A DNA stretch of 39,871 bases from Candidatus Nomurabacteria bacterium GW2011_GWE1_32_28 (GCA_000989515.1 LBOM01000001.1:125260-165130); one strand, 5' to 3'. Shown: positions 10,228-20,705, numbered from the stretch's first letter. Notes: a model not told the origin generated them from the sequence alone. Made by a program: numbers and translations.

Positions 10228-10255
10228 AAAGCCCCGTTGCATAAGCTGGGGCTTT
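10228..10255. terminator. Intrinsic (bidirectional) terminator between convergent genes
   Basis: AAAGCCCC-N12-GGGGCTTT between + and - strand genes. Confidence 0.75.
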
Positions 10256-10261
10256 GTATAA

Positions 10262-10651
10262 TTATAAAAGAATTTTTTCTAGTCTTTCTATTATTTTTAG
10301 ACTGAGTTTTCTAGATGTTTCTTCTGGTATCTCAACAATTTGCCAATCCTCTCGGATGTCTATGTTTTTATTGTTTTTGATAATTTTGCGGACTTCTTCC
10401 CAAAAAGCTATTTTAACAACCTTGGCTTCTGTCGCTATAGAAGAACTAGAATTATAAAAATTTGAATCTCCTAAATCTTTTAGGAGCATGCGATAGAATG
10501 TATAGAATTTTTGCAAATCCTTTAAATTGATAATTGAACCAATGACTCTTTCTCCATTGGCGACTTTTTCTTTTGGTTTTTGAATTTCAATTTCTTCATC
10601 TGAAATTGAACTAATCTTAAAGATTAAATTATTTAACCAATTCATTTTCAT
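10262..10651 (-). CDS. Hypothetical protein (129 aa)
   Basis: ORF with SD-like aaaaaggagtacaaaatg upstream. Confidence 0.6.
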   Translation of the reverse strand: MKMNWLNNLIFKISSISDEEIEIQKPKEKVANGERVIGSIINLKDLQKFYTFYRMLLKDLGDSNFYNSSSSIATEAKVVKIAFWEEVRKIIKNNKNIDIREDWQIVEIPEETSRKLSLKIIERLEKILL

Positions 10652-10836
10652 TTTGTACTCCTTTTTGTATTAATTTATTTTAATGAGCTAAATATTTAAA
10701 ATTATATCTATTTGTATGATAGCATATATTTTTTTAAAGTCAAGTTTTTTAAAAAGATAATTAAAATTTATTTATTTTTTAATTTTTAATTATCTTTCAA
10801 TTGTAAATAAAAAACAGATTTTGTTTCTTTTTTTTG

Positions 10837-10907
10837 CGGGCGATGAGAGAATCGAACTCCCGCCAAAGGTTTTGGAGACCTTCGTTCTACCACTAAACTA
10901 ATCGCCC
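10837..10907 (-). tRNA. trnW: tRNA-Trp (CCA)
   Basis: GGGCGAT...ATCGCCC acceptor; anticodon loop CTCCAAA; T-loop GTTCGATTC. Confidence 0.95.
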
Positions 10908-10975
10908 AAACAAAACAACTTACAATACTATTTTATTGTAAGTTTAAGTATAGCAGAGTAATTAAAAAATAGAAA

Positions 10976-11134
10976 TTATTTTTTAATCTCTTTATGCTTA
11001 ACTTGTTTTTTGCACCATTTACAATACTTTTTAAGCTCAATCTTTTTAGTGACGAGTTTTTTATTTTTACTGGACCAGTAATTTATATGCTTACATGTAG
11101 TACATGCAAGTTTTATAAGTCTATCTTGTGACAT
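10976..11134 (-). CDS. rpmG: 50S ribosomal protein L33 (52 aa)
   Basis: MSQDRLIKLACTTCKHINYWSSKNKKLVTKKIELKKYCKWCKKQVKHKEIKK: L33 with two CxxC pairs; absent from the ORF track because of length. Confidence 0.9.
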   Translation of the reverse strand: MSQDRLIKLACTTCKHINYWSSKNKKLVTKKIELKKYCKWCKKQVKHKEIKK

Positions 11135-11176
11135 ATATATAGAATAATATAAAATCTCCTAAAAAGCAACCTTATA

Positions 11177-12025
11177 TTAATTTTTTAAATTGATCTTTTT
11201 TGAAGCATTAAACCAATTGATTTCTTTATCTCTTTTAAACCAAGTCACTTGGCGTTTAGAGTATTTTATAGTTTCTTTTACAACTTTTTCATAAGTAGGG
11301 TAATCATATTCAAAACCAAATTCGCTAAGTCTTTTTTTTGAAATACCAGTCTTTTTTATTTTTTTTATTTCATTTAAGAGTCCATCTCTAAACATCTTTT
11401 TAACTCTTTTTTCTATTTTCTTTTTTAAAACATCTTGAGGTAAATATAGTCCAATTTTTATAAATTTATAGGGCGGAGGCAATTCCTCCGCCATAGGAAT
11501 TTTACCGAGAGTTTTTGCTATTTCAATAGCTCTTATTATTCTTATTTTATTATTAATTTCATTTTTATCTTTTATATCTTTTGCACGTCTTTTATCTAGT
11601 TTTACTAATATTATAAAAAGCTCTTTAGCTTTCTTTTTTTCTAAAATTTTTCTGAGTTTTAAATTAGGTTTTACTTCTGGAAAAATTATTCCTTTAGTAA
11701 TAGCATCAATATAAAATCCAGTACCTCCACAAATGATAGGAGTTTTGCCACGAGAAATTATTTCTTTTATTTTTTCTTCAGCTAATTTTTTATATTCGGT
11801 AACTGTAAATTTATGTTTAGGATCTGCAATATCGATCAAGTGATGGGGGATACTCTTCATTTCTTTTAAAGTAATTTTTCCAGTTCCTATATTAAGACTT
11901 TTATAGACTTGTCTAGAATCAGCAGAAATAATTTCACCCTTGACCTTGCGTGCTATTTTAACAGCTAAATCACTTTTACCTGTTGCAGTAGTTCCTAGTA
12001 TCACGATAACTTTATGCTTTGTCAT
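11177..12025 (-). CDS. miaA: tRNA dimethylallyltransferase
   Basis: VILGTTATGKSDLAVKIA, GEIISADSRQVYKSLNIGTGK, GGTGFYIDAI. Confidence 0.96.
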   Translation of the reverse strand: MTKHKVIVILGTTATGKSDLAVKIARKVKGEIISADSRQVYKSLNIGTGKITLKEMKSIPHHLIDIADPKHKFTVTEYKKLAEEKIKEIISRGKTPIICGGTGFYIDAITKGIIFPEVKPNLKLRKILEKKKAKELFIILVKLDKRRAKDIKDKNEINNKIRIIRAIEIAKTLGKIPMAEELPPPYKFIKIGLYLPQDVLKKKIEKRVKKMFRDGLLNEIKKIKKTGISKKRLSEFGFEYDYPTYEKVVKETIKYSKRQVTWFKRDKEINWFNASKKINLKN

Positions 12026-12033
12026 TTTTGAAT

Positions 12034-13359
12034 TTATTTGAGTATTTTAATATCAGCTCCAATAGAATTTAATCTTTCAGCTATTTCTTCATAGCCACGA
12101 TTTATCATATATACATTACGTAAAATGGATATACCTGGAGCTGCGAGCATTGAAATGAGTATTACCATTGATGGGCGTAATGCAGGTGGGCAGACGACTT
12201 GTGCTGCTTTTAAAGGTGTTCCACCTTGTATATAGACCCTATGAGGATCAGCAAGTGTTACATTTGCACCTAGACGATTTAATTCTGTAAAATATATTGC
12301 TCTATTTTCATAAACCCAGTCATGAATCATTGTTTGTCCTTTTGCACGAATTGCTATAGGTACAAAGAATGGAAGATTGTCCATATTTATTCCTGGATAA
12401 GGATTGGCATGTATTTTGTCTTGTAGTGCTTTTAATTTACTTGGAAAAATTTCGATATCAGCGAGTTTTGTGCGACCGTTATAAGAATAATATCTTTTTG
12501 AGATTTTGAATTTTAAATTCATTCTTTTTAATTTTTCAAGCTCCAAAGAAAGAAAATCAATAGGGGAACGTGTTATTGTGAGCTTAGAATCTGTAACGAT
12601 ACAAGCAGATATAAACATCATAGATTCTATAGGGTCTTCACTATTCCAGTATTCTATATTTTTATTTATTTCTTTTATTCCATGAACAATTAATGTTGAA
12701 GTTCCAATACCTTCTATTTTTACTCCTAAGGTTTCTAAGAAGAAACATATTTCTTGCACCATATAGTTTGCACTAGCAAAGAAAATAGTTGTTTTCCCTT
12801 CTATTAATGCAGCAGCAGTTAATATATTTTCACAAGCAGTATCTCCTGCTTCATACATAACAATTTCAGCTTTTTTTAATTTTTTAACATTTATTTTGTA
12901 ATTCTGTGATTCAGTTTTTATTTTTACTCCAAATTTTTCAAATGCATAAATATGAGCAGCGATTGTTCTTTTACCTAGATTACATCCTTGTGCATGTGGT
13001 AAAGAAAAAGATGAGATATTGTGTATCAGTGGACCTATCAGCATAACAATAGAACGTGTTTTTATTGATGATTCTATATTTATATTTTCTATATTAAATT
13101 TCTTTGGTGGAGTAATTATAACAGTATTTTTATCTTTCCAAATAATTTTTACACCAATACTTTTTAATATTTCAATTACTCTATTTACTTCTTCTATGTG
13201 AGCGATACCATGTAAGGTTGTTGTACCTTTATTTAAAAGGGAAGCACAAAGAAGACCGACAGATCCATTTTTAGAAAAATTTGTTGTAATTGTTCCATGA
13301 AGTTTCTTACCTCCATTTACTTGAAAATCAATAATTGTATCTTTTATCTTTTTATTCAT
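12034..13359 (-). CDS. murA: UDP-N-acetylglucosamine 1-carboxyvinyltransferase
   Basis: EPSP-synthase fold motifs; NPYPGINMDNLPFFVPIAIRAKGQTMIHDWVYENR; GRTKLADIEIFPSKL. Confidence 0.92.
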   Translation of the reverse strand: MNKKIKDTIIDFQVNGGKKLHGTITTNFSKNGSVGLLCASLLNKGTTTLHGIAHIEEVNRVIEILKSIGVKIIWKDKNTVIITPPKKFNIENINIESSIKTRSIVMLIGPLIHNISSFSLPHAQGCNLGKRTIAAHIYAFEKFGVKIKTESQNYKINVKKLKKAEIVMYEAGDTACENILTAAALIEGKTTIFFASANYMVQEICFFLETLGVKIEGIGTSTLIVHGIKEINKNIEYWNSEDPIESMMFISACIVTDSKLTITRSPIDFLSLELEKLKRMNLKFKISKRYYSYNGRTKLADIEIFPSKLKALQDKIHANPYPGINMDNLPFFVPIAIRAKGQTMIHDWVYENRAIYFTELNRLGANVTLADPHRVYIQGGTPLKAAQVVCPPALRPSMVILISMLAAPGISILRNVYMINRGYEEIAERLNSIGADIKILK

Positions 13360-13367
13360 ATCATTTG

Positions 13368-13451
13368 TGCCCAGGGAGAGAATCGAACTCTCATGATGTT
13401 GCCACCAATAGATTTTGAGTCTATCGCGTCTACCAATTCCGCCACCTGGGC
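13368..13451 (-). tRNA. trnL: tRNA-Leu (CAA)
   Basis: GCCCAGG...CCTGGGC acceptor, long variable arm, anticodon loop CTCAAAA, T-loop GTTCGATTC. Confidence 0.95.
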
Positions 13452-13526
13452 TAATTCACACATTTTACACAAAAAACACCTTAAAATCAATTATTAAAAA
13501 TAAAATCTTTATGCTAAAATACATTT

Positions 13527-14558
13527 ATGTCTAATTTATATTCAAACTCAATTTTTTGGATTAATACAGATAAGATTAAACCAAATCCATATCAACCCAG
13601 ACGCGATTTTGACGAAGCTCGTTTACAAAATTTAGCTGAGTCTATAAAACAGTATGGAGTGCTTCAGCCATTAACTGTTTCTCGTGTAGAAATAGAAAAA
13701 GAAGATGGTGGGCTTTCTACAGAGTATGAACTTATCGCAGGTGAGCGTAGATTAAGAGCTGCTATGATGGCTCGTATCTCTCAGGTTCCAGTTATAATAC
13801 GTGAAGGTGATACTTCAATGATGAAACTAGAGCTTGCAATCATTGAAAACCTACAACGTGAAGATTTAAATTCTGTTGATCGTGCTCGTGCTTTTTTTCG
13901 TTTAGCAAATGAATTTAAATTTACTCATACTGAAATTGCTAAAAAAATGGGAAGGAGTAGGGAATATGTTTCAAATACATTGCGTATTTTGGCATTACCA
14001 GAAGAAATATTAAATGCATTATCAGAAGGTAAGATGACAGAGGGGCATTCGCGACCGTTGTTAATGTTGATAGATCATCCTGAAGAGCAGATGGTTTTAT
14101 TTAAAGAAATTTTATATAAAAAAATAACAGTACGAGAAGCAGAAAGTTTAGCTAGAAAAATAGCTACTGATCGTGTACGAAAAAAAGAATATGCTGCAGA
14201 CCCAGAAATAACAGAACTTGAGGGAGAATTTCAAGATAAATTAGGCACACGTGTTCACATAGATAGAAAAGAATTAGGTGGTCAAATAAAGATCGATTTT
14301 TTTTCTGTCGAAGATTTACGCACTATTTTAGATTCTATAAATAAAGGAAATACTGAAAAGAAACATGGGGAGATGCTTGATAACTATATAAGTAAGAATA
14401 ATTTAGGTGAAGTCATAAAACAACCAGATGAACTCATTAATATATCTACAGATATAACTGGGATCGAAATGCTATCATTGGATGATAGGACAAAAGAAGA
14501 GATAAAAAAAGAAGAAAATAATGATAACCTTTATGATATATCAAGTTTTAGTCTTTAA
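13527..14558 (+). CDS. parB: ParB/Spo0J-like chromosome partitioning protein
   Basis: KPNPYQPRRDFDEARLQNLAESIKQYGVLQPLTV; YELIAGERRLRAAMMA; ENLQREDLN; HTH EIAKKMGRSREYVSNTLR. Confidence 0.95.
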   Translation: MSNLYSNSIFWINTDKIKPNPYQPRRDFDEARLQNLAESIKQYGVLQPLTVSRVEIEKEDGGLSTEYELIAGERRLRAAMMARISQVPVIIREGDTSMMKLELAIIENLQREDLNSVDRARAFFRLANEFKFTHTEIAKKMGRSREYVSNTLRILALPEEILNALSEGKMTEGHSRPLLMLIDHPEEQMVLFKEILYKKITVREAESLARKIATDRVRKKEYAADPEITELEGEFQDKLGTRVHIDRKELGGQIKIDFFSVEDLRTILDSINKGNTEKKHGEMLDNYISKNNLGEVIKQPDELINISTDITGIEMLSLDDRTKEEIKKEENNDNLYDISSFSL

Positions 14559-16021
14559 CTACGTCCAAAAGTTTTTAATTTAGAGAGTAAACTATTTTTT
14601 TCTAAGTAAGATTTAATATTCTTTTTTGCAATATTTGTTTTTGAATAATTTAACCATTTTGAAGATGGATGTGATTTCTTGTTCATTATTATTTCTACAA
14701 TATCACCATTTTTAAGGTTTGAAAGAATTGGTGCTATTTTATTATTTACTTTTACTCCAGAAATATGGTCGCCTATGTCAGAGTGTATTGCATAAGCAAA
14801 ATCAATAGGACTTGAGTCTTCTGGTAAATCTACAACATCACCTTTTGGTGTAAATATAAAAATACGATCATTAAAGAAATCCGTTTTTAGATGTTCTAAA
14901 TATTTATCAGGATTATCTAAACTATAATTAAAGTCTTTTAATTCTTCAATCCATTTAAACTTAGATTTATCTTCATTGTTTTGTTTGCCTTTTTCTTTAT
15001 AAGCAAAGTGTGCAGCTATACCATAAGCAGCTTCAGCATGCATTTCTACTGTTCTTATTTGAATTTCTGCTGTTCCCCCTGAACCAGTGAAAATAGTAGT
15101 ATGTATAGAACGATATCCATTTGGTTTAGGAACAGCTATATAATCTTTTATTCTACCTGGTAGTGGTTTCCATATTGAATGAATTATTCCCAATACTCTA
15201 TAACATTCTTCTACATTTTTTACTACAATACGAAGTGCTACTATGTCGTGTATCTTTGCTATATCCATATCACGCTTTAAGAGCTTCCTCCATAAGCTGT
15301 ATTTATGTTTCATTCTGTAGTTTATCTCGACTACATTTACTTTATTTTTTTGTAATTCTTTTTCTAGTTTTTCATGTACTTCAGATAAATATTTTTGATA
15401 TAAATTTTTTTCTTCTTTTATCATTTCTTCTATTTCCAAATATTCTTCTGGGTATGCGAAAGGAAATGCAGCATCTTCTATTTCTCCTTTTAGTTTTCCC
15501 ATACCAAGGCGATTTGCGAGTGGTGCATAAACCTCTATGGATTCCATTGCTATCCTTTTTCTTTTATCTTCTCGTATAAATTGTAAAGTATGTAAATTGT
15601 GTAGTCTGTCAGCAAATTTTATAATGACCACACGTAGGTCGTTTGTCATTGCAACAAAGAATTTTCTTAAACTTTCTACATGTCTTTCATGTCCACGATA
15701 TTTTAAAGTTCCAAGTTTTGTTACTCCATTTACTAAAAAGACGATCTCTTCTCCAAATTCTTTTTTCATTTCTTCTTCTGTGATTTCTGTATCTTCTAAA
15801 ACATCATGTAAAAGTCCAGCCACTATTGTTTTTACATCCATTCCAAGCTTTGCTAATGTTTTTGCTGTTTCAAGAACATGAGAAAAGTATGGAGTTCCAT
15901 CCATTCTTTTTTGACCTTCATGTGCATGTTCTGCAAATTTATAGGCCTTTTTAATGGTTTCTTGTCCTTCTTCGCTTATTTTTGTTCCTATAAGATTTAA
16001 TATTTCTTTTATCTCAGGCAT
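14555..16021 (-). CDS. rel: RelA/SpoT family (p)ppGpp synthetase/hydrolase
   Basis: HD domain (HVLETAKTLAKLGMD...GLLHDVLEDT), synthetase (GRIKDYIAVPKPNGYRSIHTT), TGS domain; ends after TGS. Confidence 0.95.
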   Translation of the reverse strand: MPEIKEILNLIGTKISEEGQETIKKAYKFAEHAHEGQKRMDGTPYFSHVLETAKTLAKLGMDVKTIVAGLLHDVLEDTEITEEEMKKEFGEEIVFLVNGVTKLGTLKYRGHERHVESLRKFFVAMTNDLRVVIIKFADRLHNLHTLQFIREDKRKRIAMESIEVYAPLANRLGMGKLKGEIEDAAFPFAYPEEYLEIEEMIKEEKNLYQKYLSEVHEKLEKELQKNKVNVVEINYRMKHKYSLWRKLLKRDMDIAKIHDIVALRIVVKNVEECYRVLGIIHSIWKPLPGRIKDYIAVPKPNGYRSIHTTIFTGSGGTAEIQIRTVEMHAEAAYGIAAHFAYKEKGKQNNEDKSKFKWIEELKDFNYSLDNPDKYLEHLKTDFFNDRIFIFTPKGDVVDLPEDSSPIDFAYAIHSDIGDHISGVKVNNKIAPILSNLKNGDIVEIIMNKKSHPSSKWLNYSKTNIAKKNIKSYLEKNSLLSKLKTFGRS

Positions 16022-16041
16022 TTTGCTATTATATCACTATA

Positions 16042-18261
16042 CTATTTTATATTTAATAGCTTGTGTGGATTGTGGTTTTTGCATGATTTATTACTACATC
16101 TTTCTGGTATTGTTTTAGTTCCTTCCATCATTAGAGAGTTACATTCTTTACATATATTACCAGTTGGCTTTGCTTTTATCGCATATTTACAATCAGGATA
16201 ATTAGAACAAGAATAAAATATTCCAAATCTTCCACGTCGTTCTGAAATATCACCTTTTTTACATAAAGGACAAATCACTCCAGTCCTTTTTTTTGCTTCT
16301 TCTGCTTCGTCTTTTTTAATAAATTTACATTTTGGATAGCGTGAACAAGAAATAAAAGTACCTGTTCCGTCTCGTCTTTCTTTTATTATCAATTTACCTC
16401 CACCAGATTTTCCTTTTTTTTCTCCACAATCTGGACAGATCTCTCCAGTTTCTTTTGGGCCTTCTATCTCAGTTCCATCTAAACGAAGAGCACCATCACA
16501 ATCTGGATATTTTTCACAAGAATAAAATTTACCATTACGTGAAAGCTTTATTATCATTTTTTCTTTACATTTTGGACATTTAATATTTTTAGGTGCATCA
16601 CCCAGGTTTGTAGCTTTTTCTAATTTTTCTTTTGTTTTTATTTCTTTTGAAAATGGTCCATAAAAATCTTTTAAAGTTTTTTCATATTCACGTTCTCCGC
16701 GAGATATCTCATCTAGTTGATCTTCCATTTCTGCTGTAAATGTATCACTAATATAATTAGCAAAATGTGTTTCTAGAAAATCAGATACAACTTCTCCGAC
16801 ATCAGTAGGGAATAGAGTTTTATTTTCTTTTTTTACATAAGTTCTGTCTTCTAGAGTTTTCATTATTGAAGCATAAGTAGAAGGTCTGCCTATATCACGG
16901 GCTTCTAATTCTTTTATGAGTCCAGCTTCACTATATCTATTTGGTGGTTCTGTGAATTTTTCTTCTTTTATTAAATTGAGTAACTTTAATTTTTCTCCAT
17001 TTTTTACTTCTGGAAGTTCTATATCTTCTCCTGTGCTATCTCTATCGACTTCTAACCATCCTCTAAAAAGAATTCTTGAACCAGTTGCAGTAAAGTCTGG
17101 GAATTCAAAATCAGGTGCTGAAGATATATTTGCACTTATTTTTGTCTTTAATAATTTTGCATCAGTCATCTGAGAAGATATAGTACGTTCCCAGATTAAT
17201 TTATAAAGTTTTTGTTGTTCATCAGTACCTGCTCCTAGATTCTCTATATGAGTGGGACGAATAGCTTCGTGGGCCTCTTGAGCATTTTTTGATTTAGTTT
17301 TATATATTCTAGATTGAGCATATTCTTTACCATATTTTTTTTCAACAAGAGAAATTATTTGTGCTTGTGCTGTTACAGATAAATTTGTACTATCTGTTCT
17401 CATATAAGTTATATGTCCAGCTTCATAAAGTTTTTGTGCTAATTGCATTGTTCTTGAAGGTGAATATGAAAGACGTGAGCTCGCAGTTTGTTGTAATGTA
17501 GAAGTAGTAAATGGTGCACGAGGAACTCTTTTTTGTTCTGATTCTTTTATCTCTTTTACTTGCCAATCTTTAGATTTTCCTTCTCTTAATATGTTTTCAA
17601 CAAGTTCTTGGTCTCTAGGTTCTTTTGAACAAGTAAATGTCAATTTTACCTTTTTTTCTGTTTCAAAAAGACCCAAGAGTTTCCAATATTGTTCAGGTAT
17701 AAAAGCACGAATCTCACGTTCTCGTTCCATTATTATACGAAGTGCAGGGGATTGTACTCTTCCAGCCGAAAGACCATATCTTACTTTTTTCCAAATAAGC
17801 CCAGAAAGATCATAGCCGACGAGTCTATCTAATACTCGTCTTGCTTCTTGTGCTTTTCTTAGATTAGTGTCTATATCTCTTGGATTTTTTAATGCTTCTA
17901 TTACTGCTTCTTTTGTTATTTCATAAAAAGCTACACGTTTGGTTGATGCTTTTATTTTTTTATCTTTTTTTAATAATTCTTCTATATGCCATGCGATAGC
18001 TTCTCCTTCACGGTCAGGGTCTGTTGCTAGAATAATTTCTGTTGCTTTTTCTCCTAAAGATTGAAGTTCATGAACAACTTTTTCTTTACCACGAGAAATT
18101 TCATAATGAGGAATAAATCCAGCATCTATATCTATTGCTATTTTATTTGATTTAGGTAAATCACGAATATGTCCTATAGAAGCACGTACTGTGTACGCGC
18201 CTTCTAAATATTTTTCAATAGTTTTTGCCTTTGATGGTGATTCAACAATTAATAATTTCAT
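16042..18261 (-). CDS. topA: DNA topoisomerase I with C-terminal zinc ribbons
   Basis: MKLLIVESPSKAKTIEKYL; TDPDREGEAIAWH; ITYMRTDSTNLS; CxxC ribbons at C-terminus. Confidence 0.98.
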   Translation of the reverse strand: MKLLIVESPSKAKTIEKYLEGAYTVRASIGHIRDLPKSNKIAIDIDAGFIPHYEISRGKEKVVHELQSLGEKATEIILATDPDREGEAIAWHIEELLKKDKKIKASTKRVAFYEITKEAVIEALKNPRDIDTNLRKAQEARRVLDRLVGYDLSGLIWKKVRYGLSAGRVQSPALRIIMEREREIRAFIPEQYWKLLGLFETEKKVKLTFTCSKEPRDQELVENILREGKSKDWQVKEIKESEQKRVPRAPFTTSTLQQTASSRLSYSPSRTMQLAQKLYEAGHITYMRTDSTNLSVTAQAQIISLVEKKYGKEYAQSRIYKTKSKNAQEAHEAIRPTHIENLGAGTDEQQKLYKLIWERTISSQMTDAKLLKTKISANISSAPDFEFPDFTATGSRILFRGWLEVDRDSTGEDIELPEVKNGEKLKLLNLIKEEKFTEPPNRYSEAGLIKELEARDIGRPSTYASIMKTLEDRTYVKKENKTLFPTDVGEVVSDFLETHFANYISDTFTAEMEDQLDEISRGEREYEKTLKDFYGPFSKEIKTKEKLEKATNLGDAPKNIKCPKCKEKMIIKLSRNGKFYSCEKYPDCDGALRLDGTEIEGPKETGEICPDCGEKKGKSGGGKLIIKERRDGTGTFISCSRYPKCKFIKKDEAEEAKKRTGVICPLCKKGDISERRGRFGIFYSCSNYPDCKYAIKAKPTGNICKECNSLMMEGTKTIPERCSNKSCKNHNPHKLLNIK

Positions 18262-18340
18262 AATGAATTAAGTTTAAGTTATTAATACCTATTTCACAGT
18301 ATTACACGAAATATATTTTTTTTGCAAATTTAGATTTTAT

Positions 18341-19204
18341 TTAAGCTAATCGTATTTCTCCCATTTCTTCTTTTATTAATTCTTTTATTTCCATTATTGA
18401 AAGAATCGCATTCGCATTTGGTGTTGGCATTTTCATTGCTCTGATTAGATCATCTCTTGGAATGGGTTCACGAAGTAAAGCTACAACTTTTTTCTCTTCA
18501 GGTGTTAAATCTGCAAAAAGTTTTGCTTGTTTCTCTTCATCTTTTGGTTTTTCAAATCCTAACGCTTCTAATACATCTTCTGCACAAGTCACAGGTGTCG
18601 CTCCTTGTCGTATTAATCTATTTGTACCTTTTGAACTTGATGAAAATATTGATCCAGGTATGGCAAGCACATCTCTATTGTATTCTGTGGCAAGTCTTGC
18701 TGTGATGAGTGTGCCAGATCTTTCTTCTGCTTCTATTATCAATACAGATTTAGAGATTCCTGCCATCAATCTATTTCGCATCGGAAAACTCCATTGCGTA
18801 GCTTTGAAGTCAGGCTCAAATTCTGAGATTAAACATCCACCACTTTCTACTACTTCTCTCATTAATCTGACATTTGTTTTTGGATATATTGCTTCATCTG
18901 AAAGTCCTGATCCAGGGAATACTATGGTCTTCAATCCTACTTGCATTGCTTTTTTATGAGATATTGTATCTATGCCAATAGCAAAACCAGAAACTATTAC
19001 AATAGGATAACCTTTTAATCCCTCAATAATTTTTTCACAAGCTTCTCTTCCGTAAGAAGTAAATTTACGAGAACCAACTATAGATAAATAAATTAAATTC
19101 TTATCAGTAGGTAAATCGCCTATAATCCAAAGATCTTCTGGTGGTTGAGGAATTTCTAATAATGCAGTAGGGAATTCTTTTTTTAATAGTTTTCTAATTT
19201 TCAT
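18341..19204 (-). CDS. dprA: DNA processing protein DprA
   Basis: SIVGSRKFTSYGREACEKI, SGFAIGIDTISHKKAM, FPMRNRLMAGIS. Start 19204 (MKIRKLL) chosen, with TATAAC 6 nt upstream. Confidence 0.93.
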   Translation of the reverse strand: MKIRKLLKKEFPTALLEIPQPPEDLWIIGDLPTDKNLIYLSIVGSRKFTSYGREACEKIIEGLKGYPIVIVSGFAIGIDTISHKKAMQVGLKTIVFPGSGLSDEAIYPKTNVRLMREVVESGGCLISEFEPDFKATQWSFPMRNRLMAGISKSVLIIEAEERSGTLITARLATEYNRDVLAIPGSIFSSSSKGTNRLIRQGATPVTCAEDVLEALGFEKPKDEEKQAKLFADLTPEEKKVVALLREPIPRDDLIRAMKMPTPNANAILSIMEIKELIKEEMGEIRLA

Positions 19205-19391
19205 ACAAAAGTTATAAAAGTATATTTTATAAAACACGACATATTTGCCAGCTGGCAAATTGCTATGCTCGTCGTTCAAGAAAAATATAGTCGGAATACC
19301 TCCTTATTTTACTAAACTCCTGTGCAATATTTTCTAAAACATATTTTTATAACTTTTGTAATTATACTATTTATAATATATAATAGATATT

Positions 19392-20705
19392 ATGTTAGAT
19401 ATAAAATTCATCAGAGACAATAAAGATATTGTAGAAGAAGGAGCAAAAAGAAAACGAGTTGAAGTTGATATTGAGAAGCTTCTCGTATTAGATGATGAAC
19501 GTATTAAACAACTAAAAGAGGTTGAAGATTTAAGAAGTGAAGTGAATAGAGTATCTCAAGACATCGCTCGCAACCAAGATCAAGCACTCAAGATCCAGTT
19601 GATAGAAGAAATGCGAATTGTAAAAGAAGATATAAAACAAAAAGAAGAAAAATTAAAAGCAACAATGGACGAATGGCAGAAAATCATGTTACAAATTCCA
19701 AATGTTACTTCTCCTGATGTTCCAAAAGGGCCTGATGAATCTGGGAACGTTGTGATTAGAAATTGGGGAGAGAAACCAGTATTTGAATTTACACCAAAGG
19801 AACATTATGAAATAGGTGAAAAGTTGGGAATCATAGACAATCAAACTGCTGCTGAAGTTTCTGGAGCAAGATTCACTTACCTAAAGGGTGATCTAGTTTT
19901 AATGCAATTTGCTCTTATAAATTTTATATTAGAAATTTTAGGTAATAAAGAAATTTTAGAAAAAATTGCAAGAGATAAAAATATAAATATAGACACTAAG
20001 CCATTTATGCCTGTTGTTCCTCCTTTTATGGTAAAACCGAATACTTATCTTAAGATGGCTAGACTAGAGCCCAAAGAAGATAAATATCACTTAGTAGCTG
20101 ATGATATGTATCTTGTTGGTAGCGCAGAACATTCTCTTGGACCAATGCATATGAATCAAATTATAGACGAAAAAGATATGCCTATACGCTATGTTGGTTA
20201 TTCTCCTGCATTTAGAAGAGAAGCTGGTTCTTATGGAAAAGATACAAAAGGAATTCTTAGAATGCATCAATTTGAAAAATTAGAGATGGAAACTTTTTGT
20301 TTACCAGAAAATTCTATTCAAGAGCAAGAGTTTTTGGTTTCTATTCAAGAATATCTTTTACAGATGCTTAAACTTCCTTATCAAGTTGTATTGATTTGCA
20401 CAGGAGACATGGGTAAGCCTGATTATCGTCAGATTGATATAGAGACATGGATGCCTGGACAAAATACTTACAGAGAGACACATACAGCAGATCTAATGAC
20501 CAGTTTCCAATCAAGAAGATTAAATACTAAAGTTAAACGTATAGATGGTAAAGTGGAGCTTGTTCATATGAATGATGCTACTATCTGTGCTATTGGTAGG
20601 ACGCTTATTGCTATTCTTGAGAATTATCAACAGATCGATGGTACTGTCAAAATTCCAGAAGTTTTGAAAAAATATATGGGTGGAAGGGAAACAATTACGA
20701 ATTAA
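19392..20705 (+). CDS. serS: Serine--tRNA ligase
   Basis: MLDIKFIRDNKDIVEEGAKRK; VGSAEHSLGPMHM; SPAFRREAGSYGKDTKGILRMHQFEK. Confidence 0.97.
   Translation: MLDIKFIRDNKDIVEEGAKRKRVEVDIEKLLVLDDERIKQLKEVEDLRSEVNRVSQDIARNQDQALKIQLIEEMRIVKEDIKQKEEKLKATMDEWQKIMLQIPNVTSPDVPKGPDESGNVVIRNWGEKPVFEFTPKEHYEIGEKLGIIDNQTAAEVSGARFTYLKGDLVLMQFALINFILEILGNKEILEKIARDKNINIDTKPFMPVVPPFMVKPNTYLKMARLEPKEDKYHLVADDMYLVGSAEHSLGPMHMNQIIDEKDMPIRYVGYSPAFRREAGSYGKDTKGILRMHQFEKLEMETFCLPENSIQEQEFLVSIQEYLLQMLKLPYQVVLICTGDMGKPDYRQIDIETWMPGQNTYRETHTADLMTSFQSRRLNTKVKRIDGKVELVHMNDATICAIGRTLIAILENYQQIDGTVKIPEVLKKYMGGRETITN

Noticed and set aside
15163-15881. Plus-strand ORFs 15163-15579 and 15537-15881 inside rel, and similar antisense ORFs in topA, dprA, murA and dnaX
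   Set aside because: Antisense to well-supported genes, low-complexity compositions, no recognisable domains.
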